Of a stretch of DNA of 64,000 nucleotides, positions 32,775 through 40,788 are shown one piece after another. Position numbers and translations under genes: made by a program. The notes beneath the pieces are model-generated. The model was not told the DNA's origin and did no database searches. It saw only the letters and a program-made list of their open reading frames with translations. The stretch is from contig CAUORE010000004.1 of NCBI GenBank assembly GCA_963506915.1, forward strand, positions 6,935 to 70,934, read 5' to 3'. Numbering within the stretch: position 1 is the stretch's first letter; the number at the start of each line of letters is the position of its first letter. The stretch comes from JABCPE02 sp963506915 (GTDB taxonomy: Bacteria > Bacteroidota > Bacteroidia > Flavobacteriales > Weeksellaceae).

Positions 32775-33950
32775 TTATTTATTCTTTTCTTTCAACTCTT
32801 GTTTGTCTTTGTCGGAAGGGTTCCAGACTTTTATTTCAGAATTTTTGTCAATTCCAGAAAGCACCTGTACATTGATACCATCGCTCGCTCCAAGTTTTAC
32901 AAAAGCCTTTTTAAACGAACCATTAGCCTGTTTTACTTCCACAAAAGGAACATCTTTTCCGTTCACTTTTTCGTATTGGATAAGGGATTCATCCAGAAGA
33001 AGTGCGTTTTTCTGCGAACTGAGGATAATCTCTCCATTTGCAGAGAATCCTGCGCGAATGTATTCATTATTAGGGTTAAAAACATCACCTTTTATTGGGA
33101 ATTTTATAGTTCCGCTTTCTTCTGTTCCTTTTGGTGCAATGAGGGTCACTTTTCCAGAGAAAGCCTTGTTCTGGAGGGCGCCTATCACTACATTCATATT
33201 CATGCCTTCTTTTATTTTTCCTGCCTGCGCTTCATCTATTTTTCCTTCAAAAATGAGCGAATTTAGGTCTGCGATGGAGCAAATGGTAGTTCCCGCATTG
33301 AAGGAATTGGCCTCTATCACTTGGTTTCCTATTTTCACAGGAACTTCTAGGATGGTGCCGCTTGCTTTGGAACGAATTTGAGTTGTAGCCATGCTTTGCA
33401 GCTCAGGAGTAGCACCAGTTCTAGCAATTTGCAAGTTTTTTTGTGCAGTGGAAAATTGCTGTTGGGCATTTTTCACATTTTGTTCGGCGCTGTAGAGCTG
33501 CTGTTGGGAGGTTAGAAACTCTTGTTTGGAGATAACGCCTTGTTTATAAAGACTTTCCTGCATCGCAAACTGCTGTTTTTGATTGGCAAGATTGGTTCTT
33601 GCATTGTTTATTTGGAGTTGGGCATTGCTCACTTGCTGTTGGGCATTGTTCACATCAGCTACGCTGGGAACGATTCTCAGTGTAGCGATGAGCTGTCCAG
33701 CTGTCACTTTGTCGCCTTCTTTTACTAAAATATTGTCAATAATCCCAGAAATATTGGGTTTTATTTCTATTTCTTCTTTCGGAACGATTTTTCCAGTCGC
33801 CATCACTTTGTCCTCCATGTCTTGCACAGTGGGCTTTCTTGTGAGAAATTCTTTGCTCTCATCAGAATTGGATTTTATCAAATACATTATAGTTGATCCC
33901 AGTAGAGCAACAGTAACTAATCCAAGAATGGCATAAATTATCTTTTTCAT
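32775..33950 (-). CDS. MacA-like periplasmic adaptor of an ABC efflux pump
   Basis: A 391-residue membrane-fusion protein that links an inner-membrane ABC exporter to an outer-membrane channel. It has one N-terminal membrane helix (about 4-20) and a biotinyl/lipoyl hairpin around IKPNISGIIDNILVKEGDKV. A long Gln/Asn-rich coiled coil follows (about 85-175, with repeats such as NNAQQQVSNAQLQINNARTN), then the returning lipoyl half and beta-barrel domain. It is located between the permease gene (28 bases upstream) and the zinc-ribbon gene. The pump substrate cannot be told. Confidence 0.92.
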   Translation of the reverse strand: MKKIIYAILGLVTVALLGSTIMYLIKSNSDESKEFLTRKPTVQDMEDKVMATGKIVPKEEIEIKPNISGIIDNILVKEGDKVTAGQLIATLRIVPSVADVNNAQQQVSNAQLQINNARTNLANQKQQFAMQESLYKQGVISKQEFLTSQQQLYSAEQNVKNAQQQFSTAQKNLQIARTGATPELQSMATTQIRSKASGTILEVPVKIGNQVIEANSFNAGTTICSIADLNSLIFEGKIDEAQAGKIKEGMNMNVVIGALQNKAFSGKVTLIAPKGTEESGTIKFPIKGDVFNPNNEYIRAGFSANGEIILSSQKNALLLDESLIQYEKVNGKDVPFVEVKQANGSFKKAFVKLGASDGINVQVLSGIDKNSEIKVWNPSDKDKQELKEKNK

Positions 33951-33978
33951 TATTTTTTATATTTAAAATTCAATTTTA

Positions 33979-35241
33979 TTATTCACTTCTCAATGCATCT
34001 ATCGGGCGGATGCTTATGGCTCTTTGCGCTGGAATCATACCTATTATCAGTCCGAGAAAAACCATTATTGCCATTGCTCCGAATACATTTCCGTAATTAA
34101 CAGTAGGATTGTAAAACGGAATATCATCTTGGTTTTGGGTAGCGAGGCTTAAAAGCATCAAAACCAGCATTCCCAGCATAAATCCAGCCAGACCAGAGGA
34201 TAGAGTAATGACCACACTTTCCAGCAAAATTTGGTTTCTCACCTCGGAGGGTTTTGCACCCAAAGCTCGGCGGATTCCTATTTCTTTGGTTCTTTCTTTC
34301 ACGGTGATAAGCAATATGTTGGATATCGCAATGACCCCAGCGATGATGGTAAGCGTCCCCACGATGATGGTCAAAAGCTGCATACCGTCAAGGAAACCAG
34401 TGAGTTTCTTAAATTCTTTCCCAAGGTTAAAAGCTCCAAAAGCATTGGTGTCTTCGGGCGAAACTCTGTATTTGGTTTTTAGTTCGGATTTTACTTTTTC
34501 TTCCACGATACTCACATCTGCATCGGGTTTAGAAACAATGGATAAAACACCGACTTTATCGCCTTCATTAAACAACTGGGTAAAAGTAGAAAGCGGAATT
34601 ATAGCGGTTTGGTCGCTCTCTATTCCCACTCTTCTTTTCATTCTGAAAACTCCTATCACATTGAAAAACACGCCTTTTATATTGATCGATTTTCCAATAG
34701 GATTTTCTCCCGCTTCGAAAAGCGTTTTGTAAATCTGCTCACCGATCACCACCACATTTTTGTTTTCAGAGACATCAGAATTGTTTAGGTATCTTCCATA
34801 TATCAGCTTTTTTTCAGAAATTTTATTTCCGATAGGGTAGTCGCCATTTAGGCTGTAAGTGATGCTTTTCCCTCCTCTTGTCATCAGCACACCTGCTGTT
34901 CCGAAGTTCCCCTTTGAATTTTGTGGAGCGATGTAGTCTATTTCAGGAATTTTCTTTTTTAAATATTCTATATCCGAAAGGTGTGGGTCTATGGTTCTTC
35001 CCTTTGGGAAGCCGTCATACGGGATGGAAGTTTCCTGTCCCCAGAGGAAAATGGAATTTGTAGCAAAACCTGAAAACAACTTGTTGAAGCCGTTTTCCAT
35101 TCCCTTGGCCGCTCCTAAAAGTGTGACATATAGGAACATTCCCCAGCCTACGCCAATCATAGTGAGGAAAGTCCGAAGTTTATTATTCCTCAGTGAATAA
35201 TAAATTTCCTGCCAAGTATCTTTTTTGAAAATGATATTCAT
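33979..35241 (-). CDS. MacB-like ABC transporter permease (second)
   Basis: A 420-residue permease of the MacB/FtsX type without an ATPase domain. It has an N-terminal helix (LRTFLTMIGVGWGMFLYVTL), a large periplasmic MacB_PCD domain (about residues 50-270) and three C-terminal helices. The FtsX signature region includes KERTKEIGIRRALGAKPSEV. The C-terminus ISIRPIDALRSE is typical. It is a diverged tandem paralogue of the next permease gene, suggesting the two form a heterodimer with the separate ATPase. Confidence 0.92.
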   Translation of the reverse strand: MNIIFKKDTWQEIYYSLRNNKLRTFLTMIGVGWGMFLYVTLLGAAKGMENGFNKLFSGFATNSIFLWGQETSIPYDGFPKGRTIDPHLSDIEYLKKKIPEIDYIAPQNSKGNFGTAGVLMTRGGKSITYSLNGDYPIGNKISEKKLIYGRYLNNSDVSENKNVVVIGEQIYKTLFEAGENPIGKSINIKGVFFNVIGVFRMKRRVGIESDQTAIIPLSTFTQLFNEGDKVGVLSIVSKPDADVSIVEEKVKSELKTKYRVSPEDTNAFGAFNLGKEFKKLTGFLDGMQLLTIIVGTLTIIAGVIAISNILLITVKERTKEIGIRRALGAKPSEVRNQILLESVVITLSSGLAGFMLGMLVLMLLSLATQNQDDIPFYNPTVNYGNVFGAMAIMVFLGLIIGMIPAQRAISIRPIDALRSE

Positions 35242-35266
35242 TTTGCTTCTTTTTTAATGGATTAAA

Positions 35267-36490
35267 TCAGCCTCTCAGCGCTTCTATTGGTTTGATTTTT
35301 GAAGCTCGGTATGCTGGGACAAAGCCTGCCACCGCCCCTGAAATGACTAAACAAACAAATGCTGAAAATATCGCTCCCCAGCCTACATTTGGGTCTAAAA
35401 TGAAATATTCTCGTAAATTATTGCCAATCAGCCTCAGCGAAAGAACCCCTAAAATAACTCCAATAATCCCCGATAAAACCGTAATTACAATGCTTTCTTG
35501 TAAGATAAGAATCACGATGCTTATAGGCCTTGCTCCTATGGCTTTTCGTATTCCTATTTCCAGCGTTCGTTCTTTCACGATGTAAACCATGATGTTGCTA
35601 ATGCCAATAATCCCTGCGACAAGCGTCCCAATTCCTATAAAGCCTACAATGATGATGATGACGCTTAGGAACATGGTTCCGTTTTTCGTATTTTCAGCAT
35701 TATTAAAAACCCAAATCGCCTGTTCATCCTCTGGCGAAACTTTTTTTCGCTCTTGAAGTTGGTTTTTTAGCTCTTCTCCGAATTGTATCGCCTCATCAGG
35801 AGAGAGTTCCATGTTATAGGTTAGAGAAATTTCAGAAATCGTGTCAGAACTTTTTTTAAGTTGCTGCATGGTGGTAATGGGAATACTGATGCTTCGCTCT
35901 GCCCAGTCACCTTGGTTATCAGAAAAAACACCGATGACTTTGAATATAGTCCCATTGATATCCAGTTCTTTACCGATGGGATTTCCGTTTTTGATGAGGT
36001 CGCGATGCACCATTTTACCGATGACTGCTACATTTCTATTTTCTTTGATATCCGCAGGCGAAAGATACCGCCCATCCAAAACCGTTCTGTTTTTGATGTA
36101 GACTTCCTCTTCACCAGCTCCGTTTATGCCGTAGCTGCCGCTTTCTTTGCCGTATTTCACTGTCCAAAAGGTGGAATATATCGGTGCGGAATATTCTATA
36201 TTTTCTTTGTTTTCAGTGGTAACTGCCTCTAAATCATTATTATTAAAACTAATGAGCCTATCCGCCTGAAGTCCAGCATAGGCAAGGGAAGTCCGCCCAG
36301 AGGAAATAGAAATCAGGTTTTGTGCGCTTCTGAAACCGTCATTAAAGGCGTTTTTTAGACCAGTCCCGATTCCAAAAAGAACAATGAAAATGTAAAGTCC
36401 CAGCGCTACCGTAAAACCAGAAAGCACTGTCCGAAGCATATTGCTCCGAATAGAACTAAAAATCTCCTGCCAGCGGTCTAAATCAAACAT
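35267..36490 (-). CDS. MacB-like ABC transporter permease (first)
   Basis: A 407-residue MacB/FtsX-type permease with an N-terminal helix (LRTVLSGFTVALGLYIFIVL), a periplasmic MacB_PCD domain and three C-terminal helices. The coupling segment is KERTLEIGIRKAIGARPISI, and it ends YRASKIKPIEALRG. It lies 32 bases downstream of the ATPase gene and 25 bases upstream of the second permease gene. The two permeases share architecture but differ along most of their length, as expected for an old duplication. Confidence 0.92.
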   Translation of the reverse strand: MFDLDRWQEIFSSIRSNMLRTVLSGFTVALGLYIFIVLFGIGTGLKNAFNDGFRSAQNLISISSGRTSLAYAGLQADRLISFNNNDLEAVTTENKENIEYSAPIYSTFWTVKYGKESGSYGINGAGEEEVYIKNRTVLDGRYLSPADIKENRNVAVIGKMVHRDLIKNGNPIGKELDINGTIFKVIGVFSDNQGDWAERSISIPITTMQQLKKSSDTISEISLTYNMELSPDEAIQFGEELKNQLQERKKVSPEDEQAIWVFNNAENTKNGTMFLSVIIIIVGFIGIGTLVAGIIGISNIMVYIVKERTLEIGIRKAIGARPISIVILILQESIVITVLSGIIGVILGVLSLRLIGNNLREYFILDPNVGWGAIFSAFVCLVISGAVAGFVPAYRASKIKPIEALRG

Positions 36491-36522
36491 CTTTTTTTGT
36501 TGGTTTTTATTTAAAAATGTGT

Positions 36523-37212
36523 TTATAAAACAAATTGCTCGATGACTTCATCGCTTTCTATAATGCCGTCTTTTAGGAAGACATTTCTTTTTGTCTGTGC
36601 TGCTACATCAGGCTCATGGGTTACGATGATGATGGTTTTTCCTTGGTTGTTGATTTCCTGCAGAAGTTTCATAATGTCGTGGGTGGTTTTGCTGTCCAAA
36701 GCTCCTGTCGGCTCATCAGCGAGGATAATTCTCGGGTCGGTGATTAAGGCTCTGGCGATGGCTACTCTTTGTTTCTGTCCTCCCGAAAGCTCGTTTGGAA
36801 GGCGGTTTGCCCAGTCTGCAAGACCCACTTTTTCCAAATAATCTAAGGCTCTTTGGTTTCGTTCTTTTCTGCTTACATTTTGATAATAGAGCGGAAGAGC
36901 TACATTTTCCAAAGCGGTTTTATAACTGATGAGGTTAAACGACTGAAACACAAATCCTAGAAACCTAGAGCGGTATTCTGCGGCTTTAGTCTCGTTGAGA
37001 TGTTCTATGGGAATGCCGTCCAGCTCGTAGATTCCGCTGTCTTTTTGATCCAAAATCCCGATGATGTTCAGCAGGGTAGATTTTCCAGAACCTGATGAAC
37101 CCATGATGGATACGAACTCGCCTTCTGAAATATCCAGATTGATTCCCTTCAAAACATGAAGTTTGGATTTTCCGATATCGTAGGATTTTTGTAAATCTTT
37201 AATAAAAACCAT
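36523..37212 (-). CDS. MacB/LolD-type ABC transporter ATPase
   Basis: A 229-residue ATP-binding subunit of the MacB/LolD/FtsE class. It has Walker A GSSGSGKSTLL, the Q-loop FVFQSFNLI, the signature LSGGQKQRVAIARAL, Walker B IILADEPTGALD and an H-loop in IIIVTHEPD. It is the first gene of a five-gene operon (ATPase, permease, permease, MacA-like adaptor, zinc-ribbon protein). Its promoter region contains a perfect 19-bp palindrome (37245-37263). A TolC-family channel gene is divergently placed 720 bases away. Confidence 0.95.
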   Translation of the reverse strand: MVFIKDLQKSYDIGKSKLHVLKGINLDISEGEFVSIMGSSGSGKSTLLNIIGILDQKDSGIYELDGIPIEHLNETKAAEYRSRFLGFVFQSFNLISYKTALENVALPLYYQNVSRKERNQRALDYLEKVGLADWANRLPNELSGGQKQRVAIARALITDPRIILADEPTGALDSKTTHDIMKLLQEINNQGKTIIIVTHEPDVAAQTKRNVFLKDGIIESDEVIEQFVL

Positions 37213-37244
37213 ATGAATTTATTTAAACAACAGCAACATTTCTG

Positions 37245-37263
37245 ACAAATTTAGTAAATTTGT
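37245..37263. promoter_or_regulatory. 19-bp palindrome forming back-to-back -7 elements upstream of the efflux operon
   Basis: ACAAATTTAGTAAATTTGT is a perfect inverted repeat with a single central base. It contains TAAATTTG on the minus strand (37253-37246, for the efflux operon) and TAAATTTG on the plus strand (37255-37262, towards the small membrane-protein genes). It may be a divergent promoter, an operator, or both. Neither side has an obvious -33 TTTG. Confidence 0.5.
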
Positions 37264-37354
37264 GATAAATATTCATTAAAGAATAAAAATCTTAAACAAA
37301 AAATAGTTTTTTACAAGAAAAATTCTGATATTAGCCAAGAAAAAAGGTAAAATA

Positions 37355-37492
37355 ATGGAAGCAACATTTGAGAAACTAATTTCTTATATTAGTAAAAACC
37401 CGCGAACCGTAACAAAAATAGTGGCTCTAGTTTTCTTTTTGTATTTTCTAGGATACAAAATAGGAAAAACGATGGCATTGCTTGATAGATAA
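37355..37492 (+). CDS. small membrane protein, 45 residues
   Basis: ATG at 37355 is preceded by an A/G-rich stretch (AAAAAAGG, usable as a ribosome site) and reads to TAA at 37492. The product has an amphipathic start (MEATFEKLISYISKNPRT), one hydrophobic helix (VTKIVALVFFLYFLGYKIG) and a short tail (KTMALLDR). No known family. The reading frame, the nearby second small gene and the promoter-like palindrome upstream support it as real, but the length makes this uncertain. It is placed between the divergent pump and TolC genes. Confidence 0.55.
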   Translation: MEATFEKLISYISKNPRTVTKIVALVFFLYFLGYKIGKTMALLDR

Positions 37493-37503
37493 TTAAAAAA
37501 GAT

Positions 37504-37602
37504 ATGAAAAAGAAAGTTTTATACACCATATTGCGTGTTTTAGTAATAGTTTTTGTGCTTGGAGCTGTTGCAGAGTCTTTTGGGCGAAGCATAAGAGGTT
37601 AG
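37504..37602 (+). CDS. small membrane protein, 32 residues
   Basis: ATG at 37504, 11 bases after the previous small gene, to TAG at 37602. The product is MKKKVLYTILRVLVIVFVLG followed by AVAESFGRSIRG: a positive N-terminus, one hydrophobic helix and a basic C-terminus. It could be a very small membrane subunit or a leader peptide. It has no recognised family and is too short for firm support on its own. Confidence 0.5.
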   Translation: MKKKVLYTILRVLVIVFVLGAVAESFGRSIRG

Positions 37603-37628
37603 TCAGAAATATTTTTAAAAATCATATT

Positions 37629-37925
37629 ATGAAAATAAAATATATTGTATTAACTGTAATTGTTGTAGCTGTTTCATTTATAGGTTATTCCTATTATCAA
37701 TCTAATAAAAATAACGATAAATACATAGAATTTGAAAAACAAGCTCAAAATGATATAAAAAACAATAAAAAGAAATATTATCATTTCGGATTCGTTCCTA
37801 TGAATAAGCAGAATGATTTATATGATGTGCTTGATAAAAATAATGTTCAAATCATTAATATGGACTGCGCTGCTATCCCAGAATTGGTTCATTATAATGA
37901 TTTGATACTGAGTAGTATAAAATAA
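37629..37925 (+). CDS. small membrane-anchored or exported protein of unknown function
   Basis: A 98-residue protein with an N-terminal hydrophobic segment (IKYIVLTVIVVAVSFIGYSYY) that is either an uncleaved anchor or a signal peptide. A Lys/Asn/Asp-rich soluble part follows, with a YYHFGFVPMNKQNDLYDVL stretch and a single Cys near NMDCAAIPELV. I do not recognise the family. It ends four bases before the TolC-family gene and so is probably cotranscribed with it. Confidence 0.7.
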   Translation: MKIKYIVLTVIVVAVSFIGYSYYQSNKNNDKYIEFEKQAQNDIKNNKKKYYHFGFVPMNKQNDLYDVLDKNNVQIINMDCAAIPELVHYNDLILSSIK

Positions 37926-37929
37926 AAAT

Positions 37930-39261
37930 ATGAGAATTTATAAAATTATTTTCCTTGTTTTTTTCTTTTCTTTTTCTGTGGTTAATGCTCAGAAAAAGTG
38001 GACATTGCAGGAGTGTATACATTACGCTTTTGAGCATAATCTGCACATTAAACAGAGCAGACTGGAAAAAACCAATCAAGAAAATAATCTAAAAACAGCT
38101 AAAAAAGAGCGTATTCCAAGCGTTTCTGCAACGGTTAGCAATACAGCTAATTTTGGACAAAATCAAGATGTTTTTGGGAACCACCGAAGAAATGATAATT
38201 TTAATAATTCTGTGAACATCGGTGCAAGTGTGACCCTCTACAACGGAAGCCGACTGGAAAAACAAATTCAAAAATCTCAGTATGAGGTGGAAGCCAGCAC
38301 CTATGATTTGGAAAGGATAAAAAGCGATATTTCCCTTCAGATAGCCCAGCAGTATTTGAATATTTTGCTCAATAGAGAAGTGGAAAATATCAATAAATCC
38401 GCCTATGAAAACGCACAAAAAGTCTACGAAAAAGCCCAAATAACCACCAAAGTAGGGACAACTTCCCAAACGGTTTTGGCGGAAGCAAACGCCTCTATGG
38501 CAAGGGAATATCAAAATATGAAATCAGCGGAAGTAAATACCAAAAATGCACTGTTTTCATTGGCTTTACTGCTTCAGTTGGAAGATTATAAGGACTTTGA
38601 TGTAGCGGGCTGGGATGTGGCAGAAAATGTAGAAAAGACGGATTTTTCGGTAAGTGAAATTTTGGAAAAGGCTTACAGCTGGCATCCGCAGATAAAGGGA
38701 GCAGAAGCGAGAATAAAAGCCTCTGAAATGCAGACAAAAATAGCAAATACAGGGTTCCTTCCGTCCATTACAGCCAGCGCGGGCGTTGGGACATTTTATT
38801 TCAATTCGTTTAATAATGATGGTGGTAGAAATTTCGGTCAGCAGTATAAGGACAATTTCGGTCAGCAAATAGGACTTAGCGCAAACATTCCTATTTTTAA
38901 CAAAGGAATTACAAAAATACAAGTAGAACAGGCTAAAATAAATGAAGATATAGCCAAAAACAACCTGCAGCAGCAGAAACAAGAGCTTTTACAAAATATC
39001 CAAAAAGCAGAATATACAGCAGAAAATAATTTTGAGGTTTATAAATCTGCGGTGGAAGCAGAGAAAAGCTCAAAACTGGCATTGGATTTCATGGAAAAGA
39101 GCTATCAGGCAGGGAAATCATCTATCTACGACCTAAATACAGCGAGAAACAATTATGTAAATGCCCAAGGTGCGGCAGCTCAGGCGAAATATAATTATTT
39201 ATATCAAGTCAAGCTGCTGGAGTTTTATGCAAAAGGTTCTTTGGTTGGACATTCAGAATAG
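37930..39261 (+). CDS. TolC family outer-membrane efflux channel
   Basis: A 443-residue outer-membrane efflux protein with a signal peptide ending VVNAQ (cleavage near residue 20). The conserved opening KKWTLQECIHYAFEHNLHIK follows. Two repeated OEP domains show the alternating coiled-coil and beta-barrel pattern, for example YEKAQITTKVGTTSQTVLAE in the first half and MEKSYQAGKSSIYDLNTARN in the second. It would form the channel for the MacAB-like pump encoded on the opposite strand upstream; the pairing is inferred from proximity. A strong terminator follows. Confidence 0.93.
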   Translation: MRIYKIIFLVFFFSFSVVNAQKKWTLQECIHYAFEHNLHIKQSRLEKTNQENNLKTAKKERIPSVSATVSNTANFGQNQDVFGNHRRNDNFNNSVNIGASVTLYNGSRLEKQIQKSQYEVEASTYDLERIKSDISLQIAQQYLNILLNREVENINKSAYENAQKVYEKAQITTKVGTTSQTVLAEANASMAREYQNMKSAEVNTKNALFSLALLLQLEDYKDFDVAGWDVAENVEKTDFSVSEILEKAYSWHPQIKGAEARIKASEMQTKIANTGFLPSITASAGVGTFYFNSFNNDGGRNFGQQYKDNFGQQIGLSANIPIFNKGITKIQVEQAKINEDIAKNNLQQQKQELLQNIQKAEYTAENNFEVYKSAVEAEKSSKLALDFMEKSYQAGKSSIYDLNTARNNYVNAQGAAAQAKYNYLYQVKLLEFYAKGSLVGHSE

Positions 39262-39284
39262 ATTTTGAAAAAAATATTTAAAAC

Positions 39285-39320
39285 AAAAATCCATAAAACC
39301 AATTAGTTTTATGGATTTTT
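39285..39320. terminator. bidirectional terminator between the TolC gene and fumC
   Basis: A perfect 15-bp stem, AAAAATCCATAAAAC (39285-39299) with GTTTTATGGATTTTT (39306-39320), six-base loop. It lies between convergent genes and has A/T tracts on both sides. Confidence 0.85.
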
Positions 39321-39338
39321 ATAGTTTAATTAAAAAAC

Positions 39339-40721
39339 TTAAATCATATCTTTAGGATTGACCCAGCTGTCAAACTCTTCGCCAGTGAGCATTCCTGAAT
39401 TTATAGCCTCTTCTCTTAGGCTTGTTCCGTTGTTATAAGCGGATTTAGCGATTTTTGCGGCATTTTCGTAGCCTATGTGAGGATTTAGCGCTGTGACCAG
39501 CATTAGTGAATTTTCTAATAAACTTTTGATTTTTAATTCATTAGGAAGTATTCCTGATACGCAGTGTTCATCGAACGAAATACAAGCATCCGCAAGAAGC
39601 TGCGCCGATTGTAGAAAATTGTAAGCCATCACAGGTTTGAAAACATTCAGCTCAAAATGTCCTTGCGTTCCTGCAAAAGAGATAGTAGTATCATTCCCAA
39701 GAATTTGGGCGCAGACCATAGTAACTGCCTCTGGCTGAGTGGGATTCACTTTTCCTGGCATGATGGAAGAACCTGGTTCGTTTTCTGGAATGAAAATTTC
39801 TCCAATGCCACTCCTAGGGCCAGAAGCCATCATTCTGATATCTTGGGCTATTTTAAATAATGAAACCGCGATTTGTTTCAGTGCGCTGTGGCTTTCTACG
39901 ATGGCATCATGAGCAGCAAGAGCTTCAAATTTATTCGGAGCCGTGATGAACGGAAGCCCTGTAAATTCGGAGATGTATTTCGCGACTTTTGTGTCGTAGT
40001 TTTTAGGGGCGTTGAGTCCTGTTCCTACGGCAGTCCCTCCCAGCGCCAGCTCTCGAAGGTGTTCCAGCGTGTTTGATAGGGCTTTTAGTCCGTAATCCAG
40101 CTGTGCTGCATACCCAGAAAATTCCTGTCCAAGGGTTAGAGGAGTGGCGTCCATTAGGTGGGTTCTTCCTACTTTGATGATGTCTTTGAAATCTTCTGAT
40201 TTTTTAGCTAAAGAATCTCTTAGTCGTTCTACGGCAGGAAAGGTTTTTTCTACTAATTTTTTGTACGCCGCGATGTGCATAGCGGTAGGGAAAGTATCGT
40301 TGGAAGACTGGGATTTGTTCACATCATCATTTGGATGAATAGAAGATTTTTCGCCCAAAGTTCCGCCGTTTAAGACATGAGCTCTGTTGGAGATTACTTC
40401 ATTTATATTCATGTTTGACTGAGTTCCAGAGCCAGTCTGCCAGATAACCAAAGGAAACTGGTCGGAAAGTTTTCCAGATAGAATTTCGTCACAGACTTGG
40501 GCTATTAAATCTCGTTTTTCCAAAGGAAGTACGCCTAAATCACAGTTGGCATAGGCAGCAGCTTTTTTTAGGTATGCAAACGCTTCTATGATTTCTCTGG
40601 GCATGGAGCCTTCCTCACCGATTTTAAAATTGTTTCTAGAGCGCTCAGTTTGTGCTCCCCAGTATTTCTCAGCTGGGACCTGCACCTCTCCCATAGTGTC
40701 TTTTTCTATTCTGAAATTCAT
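39339..40721 (-). CDS. fumC: class II fumarate hydratase
   Basis: A 460-residue iron-independent fumarase of the citric acid cycle (fumarate plus water to malate). It opens RIEKDTMGEVQVPAEKYWGA. It has the superfamily signature GSSIMPGKVNPTQPE and the active-site regions SGTQSNMNINEVISNRA and VGRTHLMDATPLTLGQ. The length is typical. I use the ATG at 40721; an in-frame GTG/ATG-like upstream start would lie inside the divergent promoter region, beyond the -7 element TAAATTTG (40749-40742). Confidence 0.96.
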   Translation of the reverse strand: MNFRIEKDTMGEVQVPAEKYWGAQTERSRNNFKIGEEGSMPREIIEAFAYLKKAAAYANCDLGVLPLEKRDLIAQVCDEILSGKLSDQFPLVIWQTGSGTQSNMNINEVISNRAHVLNGGTLGEKSSIHPNDDVNKSQSSNDTFPTAMHIAAYKKLVEKTFPAVERLRDSLAKKSEDFKDIIKVGRTHLMDATPLTLGQEFSGYAAQLDYGLKALSNTLEHLRELALGGTAVGTGLNAPKNYDTKVAKYISEFTGLPFITAPNKFEALAAHDAIVESHSALKQIAVSLFKIAQDIRMMASGPRSGIGEIFIPENEPGSSIMPGKVNPTQPEAVTMVCAQILGNDTTISFAGTQGHFELNVFKPVMAYNFLQSAQLLADACISFDEHCVSGILPNELKIKSLLENSLMLVTALNPHIGYENAAKIAKSAYNNGTSLREEAINSGMLTGEEFDSWVNPKDMI

Positions 40722-40733
40722 GATAATAATTTT

Positions 40734-40769
40734 ATTTGTCACAAATTTACTCAAAACTTTTTACCTTTG
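40734..40769. promoter_or_regulatory. divergent promoters for fumC and the phosphodiesterase gene
   Basis: Minus strand TAAATTTG (40749-40742) serves fumC. Plus strand TACCTTTG (40762-40769) serves the nucleotide pyrophosphatase-like gene, with a TTTG at 40735-40738 (23-base spacer). The palindrome ATTTGTCACAAAT (40734-40746) overlaps the fumC -7 element. Confidence 0.55.
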
Positions 40770-40788
40770 TGGAAATTTAAATTTAACA

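Noticed and set aside
32631..33381. Long open frames (up to 211 codons) on the plus strand across the zinc-ribbon and MacA-like genes
   Set aside because: They are antisense to strongly supported genes, have no recognisable domain and arise from the low-GC codon use of the real frames.
37389..37592. A 67-codon minus-strand frame opposite the two small membrane-protein genes
   Set aside because: It spans both small plus-strand genes, lacks a promoter and has no protein-like features; the plus-strand frames have better start sites and clear membrane helices.
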